The translations under genes and the position numbers were made by a program. A DNA stretch of 64,000 bases from Closterium sp. Naga37s-1 (Eukaryota > Streptophyta > Zygnematophyceae > Desmidiales > Closteriaceae). A model generated the notes under the pieces. The model did not search any database and was not told the DNA's origin. It worked only from the letters and a program-made list of their open reading frames with translations. The DNA lies in assembly GCA_947471745.1 (NCBI GenBank), contig CANJKZ010000092.1, positions 1,054,001 to 1,118,000 on the forward strand, given 5' to 3'. Below, piece after piece: positions 55,011 through 64,000 of this stretch; the first letter of the stretch is position 1; every line of letters starts with the position of its first letter.

Positions 55011-55563
55011 ATGGAGCGCGACGAAACGAGGGGCCAGCGGGGCCCTTTAAATGCGACGAAAAACGAGGCCTGCGGGGGACTTTGAACGCGACGAAAACGA
55101 GGCCTGCGGGTGCCGTCCTACCCGCAACGAACCGGAGCCTAAGGGATGGGCGCCTCAGGACCGGCTAAGGGAGGGAGCGGAAGCGTGGGAAGGAGAAAAT
55201 CTACTTACTCTAGTATCATCTTAAAAGGGGCTAGGAAGTGAGTATCGAGAAGATTGGTGAGTGAATAAGAACAAGGAGATACAAGTGTCGACCCTTTAGA
55301 GGGCAACTCACTCTAGCCTATCTAACAATAAATAGAAGATATAAACATTTGACACGCACGGTTGGATTTCGCTGTAATAAGGAAATGTACCCTGTAGAGT
55401 ACATGGTTAGCTAGGTCGATTCGTATTCCACCCTGTACTCTTATTTATACCTTTGTATTTGCATGTTTTAATTCATCTCAAGCATTTTACATTCACTCTG
55501 CTATTGAGGTCAAGGGCCCACTACCACTACTCAAATCGTGTGCGAACCTTCCTGATCGCAGCA

Positions 55564-57280
55564 GTGTGCAAAATGGAACTGAGACTATGCGGGAGTGGTG
55601 AGAGTATCTCAATCCCGAGGATACGAGGGTGTGTTTTAGGACAAGATTATATAACTGAGCAATAATCACATTTGGTGCCGTACCATTGTTATACTAAAAT
55701 ACTCATTCCAACAGAAACTGCTGGTGTTGAGCGATTTTCGCCAACCACTAGAAGTTACTCCTTGGCAGTCTGTTTGACGTCCGTTGACCGTCTGGGCGAC
55801 GAGTGGGCTTCTAAAAATGGTGAAAATGTTAAACGGCTGATTCGAGAACGGCGTACGACAGGTTCTGTCGAAACGTCATGCAAGCAGGTACAGTAACCCT
55901 TATACAGTTCGTACCGTCCATCGTCCAGCCTAAACCCATCCCTTGGCGTGTGGCTGCAAAACAGGAGCTTAGGTTTCAAGTGTCCCACCGACGAATGTGA
56001 CCTTCGACGTAGCATCTTCGTAAGTGCGAAGTAAGCTCTTGATTATTCTCACACCGACACCTCCTTCGATCTCTCCAACCTTGACACACGACACGGGGTC
56101 GTTTCTGTTTGATATTTCCGAGGCGATCCGTCCCGTGTTGTGTCGATTGGGTGCTGTAAGAAGAATAGATGGAGTTTCGCCGACCATTGGAGGTGCAGTC
56201 CTGGCGAGATCCGCACAGCCCACATTTCAAATGTTTAGACCTCGCGGATTTACACTTTGCCTGCCTAGTCAACAAGCCCTTGTCTAATGTAATGCGTTTT
56301 TGCCTTGTTGGGGCTTAGTGTATGTGACTGCCAAATAGACTTCGGTCGAATTCGCTTGGAGTCTTTTAAAACTCACACTCTTTACGTCAGCTTGCCCAGG
56401 GAAACCTCGCTCTTCATTTTGAAGGCTTGCAGGAGAGCAGAATGTTCCTGGTCGTGACGCGACCTGAAAGGAATGTGTGCCTGGAAACCTGATCCACCAC
56501 GATCAATCGAGGAAGCCCTCTCATGGAGTGACACGTGCCCAACGAAGGTCGTGAAAAGAACGTCTTTCAGCGACGTGAGCGACAGGTAATATCATTCCTT
56601 GTCACCATTTCGGATGCGTAGCGAACCACCAGCAGCATGTAAATCCTCCAACAGCTCTGCTCCCCTCCCCTCCCCTGCCATACACGTACCACCTGTCGTA
56701 AAATGCACGGGGGCAGTGGAATGGGGTCAGGGGAGGCATCATTCAGGGGGAAAGAGAGCGCGATAGGACAGGAAGCAGAGTTGGTTGGTACTCGCTGCGC
56801 AATCGAATGAATTGCTGCTGGTCGGATCGGAAGTACTTCCTCAGTACGCACCGGACCCAGCTGATGTCGTCGTGAATTTTGATGCAAACGGCTCCCAGAC
56901 GGGGCTCTAGGAATGGGAGGCGAGGGGACGATGAGAGACGGGAAATGTCGGTGGAGGTACATGATGGTCGAATTTCTCACATGGCTGACGGGATGCTGGT
57001 GAAGAAGGGAGAGGAAGGAATTTTGACCTGCAGCCTAGCAATCCGTGATGGGTTGACCTACGCCGCCGCCGCATTGGCGCCAAATATTTGATCCGTGGTC
57101 AAAACCTAGTATCGCGTGATTCTCTCAGATTTATTTAGGCCACCACCGGTTCGTCGCGTTTTCAAGACAGTGCAGAAAGCGACAGCGTTCTCCGCAAAAC
57201 TCGCCATAATCGTAGGATTGCACTGCACCTCAGCACAGCGCGACTCGGAATAGCGATTAATCACTTATCACTCGGGTGAT
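55564..57280. other. unannotated region between the TE block and the kinase gene
   Basis: No recognisable gene. A minus-strand frame about 56900-56743 reads IKIHDDISWVRCVLRKYFRS and ends in a stop after about 45 residues. It looks protein-like and could be a terminal exon or remnant, but I do not recognise it. Other ORFs here are short and have no family motifs. Confidence 0.4.

Positions 57281-57282
<2 letters not shown>

Positions 57283-57314
<32 letters not shown>
57283..57314. repeat. poly-T run
   Basis: About 32 uninterrupted T residues about 75 bp upstream of the kinase ATG. Possibly the poly(A) tail of an inserted retrocopy on the minus strand, or a promoter-region homopolymer. Confidence 0.9.
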
Positions 57315-57316
<2 letters not shown>

Positions 57317-57386
57317 GCCTAAAGAACCGTTGTTGTAAGCGGCCAGCAAAGCGGCAGCGGGAATAAGCAGCATAAGTAATCAACAA

Positions 57387-59477
57387 ATGTGGACCTTGAA
57401 CAGTAAGCAGCCAGCAAAGCGCTTCTCCCTTCTCCATGGCGCCTCGACATCGGAGATTAAGGCCTACGTGATGGACCTATTTTACGAGCTTGAAACCACT
57501 CGGCTCGCTGGCTTCCCGCTCTCCGCCGGTGGGTGGCGGCGCCGGACTGCAGGCGCGCTCCGGCTGCAGGACTGCTATAAGATTGGTCGTGAGCTGGGCC
57601 GCGGACATTTCGGCGTCGTGCGCGAGTGCGCGGATGCGCGCACGGGGGAGCTGTTCGCGTGCAAGACCATTCTCAAGGACAAAATTCAGCGACCCGAGGA
57701 TCTCAAGGAGCTCCGCGCGGAGGTGCTCGTTCCGCTGCTGCTGCAGGCGGAAACGCCGTCGGCTGCGGAGGAGAAGGGGTTACCTGGTGCGCGGCGTGCG
57801 CCTATTGCGGCGGGCATCGTGCGCCTATTCGAGATTGCGGAGGACGAGTCCGCGCTGCACCTCATCGTGGAGCACTGCGCGGGAGGGGACCTCTTCGACC
57901 ACGTCGCGCGGAACAAGCGCCTGACGGAGCGCGAAGCCGCGGAGATCTTTCGCCAGATAGTCTCCGCCGTACTGCGCATGCACACGCGCGGCATCGTTCA
58001 CCGCGACCTTAAGCCCGAAAACATTCTCCTTCTCCGCACGCCCTCCGCCAGCTGCGCCTCAGCCACTCTAGCCAGCGCAGCTGCCGACGCGCGCGCCGAC
58101 GCGACTTCCGCTGAATGTTGCGCGGAGGTGCGCGTGGGGGACTTCGGGTTGGCGCAGCAGCTGACGCGCGCGCGGCCGCGGTTGCGCGGACTGGCGGGGA
58201 GCCCGTTTTACATGGCGCCAGAAATTGTGCGCGGAAAGGAATACGGCGCGGAGGTTGACGTTTGGAGCCTGGGTGTTGTTTTGTACACCTGCCTGTCCGG
58301 CGTTCTTCCGTTTTACGGTCAAAATCACAACGCGGTTTTCGCTGCTGCATGTCGAGGGGATCCCGATATGAGCAAGCATCCATGGTCGCTGATTTCAACG
58401 GAAGCGAAGCACCTTGTGAGGAGTATGCTTCAGGCGGATCCAACTCGGCGAATTCGCCTACATGAAGTACTGTACCGTCGGTGGCTGACGACAGCTGGCT
58501 CCCACCAGGGCGTTTACCGACACCTTCAAAGACGAGTCGGAGTCCTCCCGAATTTTTCAGCCGCGCCAAAGTCAGCCCCAATTCCCATCCCTAGACCAAG
58601 ACCAACCACTTGCCAAAAACCTGTTACGGAAGATGCTTTTCTTGCAAACCTAAGAAAATCCAGTGACAGTAACCTCCCGGGTCATGCCCCCAACTTGGCA
58701 AGGTGTTTCCAGCCTTCCCCCTCTACAAGCCCTGATCCTGTTACAGTCACCCCTGCTTTTTCCTCTGGTCCTATCTTCAGCGGCGCAATCACGCGTCCCT
58801 CCTCAGGGTCTTCTAGCTCTACTCGCTGCATCTTTGCCCTCTCTACAAGCATTTCCAGCGACAAGAGCACCAGCAGCAGCTCTTTCAACTGTAGCAAAAC
58901 GAGTAACCCTACTACAACAGACCTGCCTATTTCCACACTCCCAACGGTTCCCAAGAAATCTCAAGAGCCTTCTGTGCCTTCTGCCCCCCCCTCCCCTTCT
59001 TCCCCACTCTCTATCAACAACTCCCTTCCTCCCTCGGCCCCTTCCTCTCCGCCTCCCTCTTTCACTCTCTCACTACCAGCCCATCTTCCTCAACCTCTTT
59101 CCCTTTCTGCCACACCTACTGTCACATCCCTTAGTGTCACACCCACAGCACAGGAATCCAAGGTACCCATTCTGGTCTGCAGCAGCCAGCAGCCTCGTCC
59201 AGCCCCAGGAAACGCCGGCGCGACAGCAGGGAGCAGCTTCAGTGCCAGCAGTACCAGCAGCTTTATCACGTGGAGCAGTTGCAGCAACACTTGCATGCAA
59301 AACAGCAGAAGCGGCAACAGCAACAGCAGCAGCAGCACTGGTACTGGAGGCACTTTGAGAGCTTGTGATGGAATTCCTTCAACTTACCATATCCTCCAGT
59401 CAGTCGTTATTGCGACACATCAGCAGCAGGTCGTAGAAAGTTGTGGAGGAGGGTTGGGCCTTCTTAATGGCAGGTAA
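57387..59477 (+). CDS. intronless CAMK-type serine/threonine protein kinase (PEPKR2/CDPK-related)
   Basis: 696 residues. Kinase domain about residues 64-367: Gly loop GRGHFGVV (71-78), ATP-binding Lys in ACKTILK (93), catalytic HRDLKPEN (205-212), DFG (252-254), GSPFYMAPEI (271-280), DVWSLGVVLYTCLSGVLPF. A low-complexity Ala/Ser insert (about 217-247) sits between the catalytic loop and DFG. There are no EF-hands, so it is not a canonical CDPK. GLAGSPFYMAPEI and the LSGVLPF segment resemble plant PEPC-kinase-related kinases. The C-terminal 300 residues are Pro/Ser/Thr-rich and probably disordered. The ATG has AACAAATGT context. No introns and no exon-copy repeats, unlike neighbouring genes; the lack of introns may mean retroposition. 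Confidence 0.9.
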   Translation: MWTLNSKQPAKRFSLLHGASTSEIKAYVMDLFYELETTRLAGFPLSAGGWRRRTAGALRLQDCYKIGRELGRGHFGVVRECADARTGELFACKTILKDKIQRPEDLKELRAEVLVPLLLQAETPSAAEEKGLPGARRAPIAAGIVRLFEIAEDESALHLIVEHCAGGDLFDHVARNKRLTEREAAEIFRQIVSAVLRMHTRGIVHRDLKPENILLLRTPSASCASATLASAAADARADATSAECCAEVRVGDFGLAQQLTRARPRLRGLAGSPFYMAPEIVRGKEYGAEVDVWSLGVVLYTCLSGVLPFYGQNHNAVFAAACRGDPDMSKHPWSLISTEAKHLVRSMLQADPTRRIRLHEVLYRRWLTTAGSHQGVYRHLQRRVGVLPNFSAAPKSAPIPIPRPRPTTCQKPVTEDAFLANLRKSSDSNLPGHAPNLARCFQPSPSTSPDPVTVTPAFSSGPIFSGAITRPSSGSSSSTRCIFALSTSISSDKSTSSSSFNCSKTSNPTTTDLPISTLPTVPKKSQEPSVPSAPPSPSSPLSINNSLPPSAPSSPPPSFTLSLPAHLPQPLSLSATPTVTSLSVTPTAQESKVPILVCSSQQPRPAPGNAGATAGSSFSASSTSSFITWSSCSNTCMQNSRSGNSNSSSSTGTGGTLRACDGIPSTYHILQSVVIATHQQQVVESCGGGLGLLNGR

Positions 59478-61200
59478 CATTCAGAGGCAGCAACTGTTAG
59501 CAGGCTGACTGGTTGGTAGCAGGCCCTACGATATCAGGAATTTTTCCCTGAAATTCCTGATTTTCAGGGATTTTTTTGTACCTACACTGATTTTTCAGTG
59601 TTGAGAATTTTGTGACACTGATTTTTCAGCCTTTATTTCATAGTTGACACTGATTTTTCAGTCTTTTATCGAAGTGTACACTGAATGCACATTCCGAATC
59701 CTTCCTGTCAACCAACATTTTCTGATTTCTCACGTACGAGAAGGTAAAAGATTAAAGGTTTAGTGGATCAACTGTCTCAGTGGTTTGTGATTTTCTACAG
59801 ACGGGTAAGGGCCCGGTTCGAATATCTCCGCTGTCATGTTTCGTAAAGCCTACACTTGTATACAAGGTTTTCATTTGCTTGAAAATTCAGGCTTTGTTTT
59901 TTAGGAACCCTGAAAATTCAGGGTTTTTTTTTTAGGAACACTGAAAATCAGGGTTTTGTTCACAGGGACCCTGATGCATCAACGTCCCTTAAAGTGAATC
60001 TGAGGGCCTGGTTGGTAGTTATGCTATGATATTGTATAGTTGCACCAAGTTCTGTATAAAAACCGTACACCACCTCCCGACCAAATAGCACATGGAGAGC
60101 TGCTGAAAACCCTACAAGAAAATCAGCCATTTGACAAATGATAAATTAAGCAAAAGGGTTGGCTTGGGAGTACAATATGATAAACAATTTATCAAGTAAA
60201 CGTGTTCACAGCACACGAAACACTTAACACCCGTAAACAACACCAAACGAATGTGATCGGAGCTTGTTTCTTCCACGTGTAGCTCAAAGCGAACTCCTGG
60301 GATTGAGGATCTGCTTGCACAGTAATCGTTATGTCGCGGCGCCACGCTGGCAATCTGTCAGGCGCTCGGCTATTCCCGCGCAAGTGGTAATTCTGTCGGC
60401 GCCAGCAGGGGCAAGCAACAGCTATCGAGCCCATCAAAGGGCTCCTGCCACGGAGCCAGCTAACCACAAATTACTTCCCGATGCGGCTTGGCATTGGCTC
60501 CTGCCACGCTGATCCCATTGCGGGCATTTGAATAGATCCCCAAACGTAAAACCCAGAGTATTCCTGAAAAGGACAATACTGTACTTCCTTGATGTGATTC
60601 AAGCGTGTCATTTTTTCGACGTGGCCACAACCGTTTAGAAACACTCATCTCTAGGAGTACCTCCTGCCGCTACGGGAACTTCCCGAAATTGTCCCTCTTT
60701 TCTGGGCGTTCAGCCGACGTACATCACGCATGCCACAGATTCACCGCACCAAGCCCCGTGGCAGCTGTTCATATTCCGCTCCCTTCTCCATCGATCAAAC
60801 CTCGAGCCTTCACCAACCCCAAGAGCCTCGCTTTCGCTTTCCAACACCCAATGGTTAGCTTTCGCTTTCGCTTCCTATTTACCCCTGACGATTCTTTCGC
60901 GCGAATCGGCGAGACTGATTACGACAGTTTCGGATTCGACTTATGTAACAGCAGGAATGTTCCAACAACCACAAATTTCTGATTGGATGTGACACACCCC
61001 CAGCATCCCAAGGGTCTCAGTTCTGCTTCATAAAATTCCTCGAGCACTCTAATCAACCATCTTTCATTATCTGAAGTCTCGAAGCAGCCTCAACCCTCCT
61101 TGTTCATCCAGTTCCGTCGCCGAAGCCAGTTTCGCAGCGGTCTAGAGTCCCCAGCTGCTTAAAGAAACTGCGTTGGCCGTAACTATCGCGTGCGCGGAAC
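59478..61200. other. intergenic region between kinase and SHMT genes
   Basis: 59530-60000 holds many short AT-rich motifs of the type CTGATTTTTCAG and CTGAAAATCAGGG in both orientations, looking like the remains of small TIR elements. 60005-60100 has a GGGCCTGGTTGGTAG motif reminiscent of Tourist-type MITE ends, not fully resolved. The last about 200 bp should contain the SHMT promoter and 5' UTR. No coding gene is recognised. Confidence 0.5.
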
Positions 61201-63651
61201 ATGGATCCGGTGAAGGCATGGGGCAACACCCCGTTGGCTCAGGTGGACCCGGAAATGTTCCAACTGATCGAGAAGGAGAAGAAGCGCCAGTGGCGCGGCA
61301 TCGAGCTCATCGCGTCCGAGAATTTCACCTCGCAGGCCGTGCTCGAGGCGCTGGGCAGCCCGCTGACGAATAAATACTCCGAAGGCATGCCCGGAGCGAG
61401 ATACTACGGCGGGAATGAATACATTGACGAGATCGAGAATCTTTGCCGGAACCGCGCGCTCGAAGCGTTCCATCTCGACCCCGCGAAATGGGGAGTCAAC
61501 GTGCAGCCGTATTCGGGCAGCCCGGCAAATTTCGCGGCGTACACGGCGATTCTGCAACCTCACGATCGCGTGATGGGCCTGGATCTCCCCTCTGGCGGTC
61601 ACCTGACGCACGGTTATTATATGGCAAACGGAAAGCGTATATCGGGGACGTCGATCTACTTCGAATCTCTGCCGTACAAGGTCGACCCCGAGACGGGCAT
61701 CGTGGATTACGCGAAGCTTGAAGAGAAAGCCATTGATTTTCGACCGAAGATGATCATTTGCGGCGGGAGCGCGTACCCTCGCGAGTGGGATTACGCGCGA
61801 TTCCGTGCGATTGCGGACAAAGTCGGTGCGACGCTCCTGTGCGACATGGCGCATATCAGTGGACTTGTGGCATCGCAGGTACGATTTCGTTCTTGAGTGA
61901 AGTTCGCGAATCCGCGCTGTCTTCTTTCATCTGTTCTTTTATAACATAATTGATGGCCACTTTATATGCAGTCTCACGTGAAGTGAACGGAACACTTTTA
62001 TAACATAATTGATGGCCACTTTATATGCAGTCGGAGATAATAAAACCTGATAATAAATCTGTTCTCCTACGTTTTCAGGAGAATGATTAACCTTTTTTCC
62101 CGCATCTACACCCGCTTCCTCCACCCATGGCCCCCGAACGTTCTCATCTGCGCAGGAAGCTGCGAACCCCTTCGACTACTGCGATCTCGTCACAACAACC
62201 ACGCACAAGAGCCTGCGCGGCCCGCGCGCGGGGATGATCTTCTTCCGCCGCGGCCCCAAGGCCGCTCCGCAAGCCAATGGCGCGGCGTCCCCGGCGGGGA
62301 AAGCGGCCGCGTCGCCGAGCAAGGCGGGCGCGAAGGCGGCGGCGGCGGACGACGGGATGTACCACTTCGAGGATCGCGTCAACTTCGCGGTGTTCCCGAC
62401 GCTCCAAGGCGGCCCGCACAACCATCAGATCGGCGCGCTTGCCGTGGCGCTGAAGCAGGCGTCCACTCCCGCGTTCAAGGCTTACGCGCAGCAGGTACGA
62501 TCAGATCAATCTTCGACCTCCTTGTATCCTCATGCTGTAGGGTGTGTGCCCTATTCTGCAAGACGCGCCACGCACCCAATACTTTTCTTGGGGTCGACTC
62601 CAAGGTCGATCCGAGTTCACTTTAAATCCGGGACTCCATTTTTGAAACCCGTAAACTGCACCCTAACTTGAAGCCTGAAGCCTTAGACCCTGCAGTCAGG
62701 TCTCTCCGAGAGCTACAAGAAATCCCCCGCATGGGCATTTGAGGTGCTGTGGTATACATTTGAAAGGAGGGGTTCAAAATCCTTAGGAACTTGAAAAGTT
62801 GCCCCAAGACTATGAGGCACGCTACACAAACCCTAAACCCCGCTAACAAATGTATACTGGAGCTTTAAGTGAAGTGGCTCTTGAGTCTATTCAGAAGTGT
62901 TTTTAAGCTGGGCAGGCCTGTGTCTCGGCTTCCCGTCACCCATTCAATTTCACATTGCTTTGAGCGTTTGCTAAATCCTGAACCCCGCTGGATTTTCCAG
63001 CCATACCTGCTAGCTTGCTAAAGCCTGAACCCGGACATTCTAAAAGGCCCTGGCGTTCCAATTTTCCCATTTTACGTTAGCCCAATCGTTGATATGGGGC
63101 CCCACTCCCGCCTTCCCCATCTGCCTCTTCATCTTTTTTTTTTTTCCTTGTTTTCGTCTCCCCTGTTACTCTTCTCTGATTGGTCCAGGTGAAGGCCAAT
63201 GCCCGTGTGCTGGGCGAGGCACTAGTAGCGAAGGGTTACAAGCTGGTTACCGGTGGCACAGACAACCACCTGCTGCTGTGGGACCTTCGGCCATTGGGTC
63301 TCACTGGTATGTACCGCCCTGTTGCGTCACATACTGTGTTGTAACGTTCTGTTTTGTCACACTCTGCTGTGCTGTGTCAGCCACACTCGTTACTCGGTAC
63401 ATCCGAGGCCCGCTGTTTCCCAGTTATTTTTTCTCCGTATAAAATTGTGAAATTTCTTCACCTCTCCCGTGTCGCTATCTGTCATGTGGCTGTCATTCTG
63501 AAATTGTATCCCTAACCCCCAACCAACCGTGGGTGTGTCCACGTGGCAGGCAACAAGATGGAGAAGGTGTGTGACATCGCCCACATCACACTCAACAAGA
63601 ATTCCGTCTTTGGTGACAGCAACGCCTTGGCACCTGGTGGCGTCAGAATAG
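61201..63651 (+). CDS. SHM: serine hydroxymethyltransferase, cytosolic type, exons 1-4 (3' end outside window)
   Basis: PLP enzyme interconverting serine/THF and glycine/methylene-THF. Exons 61201-61878, 62156-62494, 63189-63306, 63550-63651; phases agree, 412 codons so far. Starts [20 protein letters not shown] with no transit peptide, like the plant cytosolic isoforms. Signatures: [57 protein letters not shown], and the PLP-binding lysine in [16 protein letters not shown]. Then [37 protein letters not shown] and [20 protein letters not shown]. An Ala/Ser/Lys-rich insert of about 15-20 residues ([20 protein letters not shown]) replaces the short loop of plant enzymes before the DFEDR-like segment. 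Remaining exons lie right of the window. Confidence 0.96.
61936..62032. repeat. 38-bp direct repeat in SHMT intron 1
   Basis: CTTTTATAACATAATTGATG plus GCCACTTTATATGCAGTC occurs exactly at 61936-61973 and 61995-62032. Each copy ends in an acceptor-like ATGCAG, but the exon starts at 62156. Confidence 0.97.
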
Positions 63652-63694
63652 GTGCGTATTTTTTGGGTTCGTTTTGCTATTATCTAAGTAGTGA

Positions 63695-63880
63695 GCGAGC
63701 CTATACGGAATTCGGAGACAGCAACACACTGGCATCTGGTGGCGTCAGAATAGGTGCATACCTTGGGCTCGCTGTGCTATTATCTGATAGTGAGTGAGTC
63801 TATGAGGAGTACTTTGTGAGAGAAATCGGAGACAGCAACGCGTTGGCACCTGGTGACGTCAGATTTGGGGTGTAGCTTTA
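63695..63880 (+). repeat. two downstream copies of SHMT exon 4 end
   Basis: Repeats of GGAGACAGCAACNC.TGGCA encoding GDSN.LA.GGVRIG, with the following GGTGC donor. Copies lie at about 63702-63758 (near-identical) and 63824-63878 (degenerate), in the intron after exon 4 (63550-63651). Confidence 0.92.
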
Positions 63881-64000
63881 AGTTATTTGTGCCTAATCCT
63901 GATGTTTGCCTTACTGTGTAGTTTACATTCCCCACCCAACCACACCCTCACCTGGCACATGCACCCCACCCACCCCACACCCCACAATCCACACCTCACA

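Larger units (their letters stand above)
51542..55354 (-). mobile_element. copia retrotransposon D, 3.8 kb, internally deleted
   Basis: Terminal repeats 51542-51691 and 55219-55354 (TCTTAAAA...ATTTGACA) with several differences and indels. Exact 5-bp duplication CGCAC (51537-51541, 55355-55359). On the minus strand, PBS-like TGATACTAGAGT lies next to the repeat at 55219. Inserted within the 3' LTR of copia C, whose sequence resumes at 55360. Gag, protease and integrase are absent. Confidence 0.92.
24642..55563 (+). mobile_element. copia-type LTR retrotransposon C, host of a 31-kb nested TE block
   Basis: LTRs start TGTTAC(A/G)AATAGTG and end GCAGCA: the 5' LTR spans 24642-32985 and the 3' LTR 51337-55563, each split by insertions. 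The flanks ATGTG/GTGTG agree at four of five bases, as expected of an old duplication. A PBS TGGTATGAGAGC follows at 32986 and a polypurine tract (GAAGGGGGG) precedes the 3' LTR. Removing the insertions leaves about 7.3 kb. Internal order is gag, protease, integrase, RT, RNase H, i.e. copia. All coding parts are broken. Confidence 0.9.

Noticed and set aside
60005-60110. Tourist-like MITE end (GGGCCTGGTTGG)
   Set aside because: Only one plausible end could be placed; no matching opposite TIR and TSD were confirmed.

Overview
The window is nuclear DNA of a green-lineage (streptophyte) eukaryote. It carries a plant-type tRNA-Val(AAC), intron-rich homologues of the land-plant genes DEX1, DEP1/MtnB and cytosolic SHMT, a plant-like CAMK-type kinase, and a dense set of plant-type transposable elements. 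A zygnematophyte alga such as Closterium is my best guess. That is an inference, not something the sequence proves.

Layout. (1) 1-4.6 kb, minus strand: 5' part of a methylthioribulose-1-phosphate dehydratase gene (methionine salvage); its 3' end lies left of the window. (2) 4.65 kb: tRNA-Val. (3) 5.7-18.8 kb, plus strand: a complete 15-exon DEX1-like gene, about 1,247 codons in my model. It encodes a secreted or membrane-anchored FG-GAP/beta-propeller protein. (4) 18.9-24.4 kb: a hAT transposon with an 8-bp target duplication, just downstream of the DEX1 stop codon, itself split by a small non-autonomous LTR element. (5) 24.6-55.6 kb: one old copia element (C) expanded to 31 kb by nested insertions: a 455-bp TIR element holding copia A (which holds a hAT-type MITE) in its 5' LTR, gypsy F in the protease region, copia B in the integrase region, and copia D in its 3' LTR. 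Exact target-site duplications support nearly every layer. (6) 57.4-59.5 kb: an intronless protein kinase. (7) 61.2 kb to the end: the first four exons of a cytosolic serine hydroxymethyltransferase.

The most unusual feature is in the host genes. In all three intron-containing genes, segments spanning exon-intron junctions are tandemly duplicated, often several times. Extra acceptor-plus-exon-start copies lie upstream of real exons, and extra exon-end-plus-donor copies lie downstream. Some have become arrays (seven copies of a MtnB exon start; seven copies of a 29-bp unit carrying a DEX1 splice donor). A reading frame can still be threaded through exactly one full copy of each exon. The same introns also carry recurrent perfect palindromes with TTTTGAG/CTCAAAA arms.

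Functionally, MtnB and SHMT belong to methionine salvage and one-carbon metabolism, while DEX1 is a surface or secretory protein. I see no sign that the genes form a cluster.
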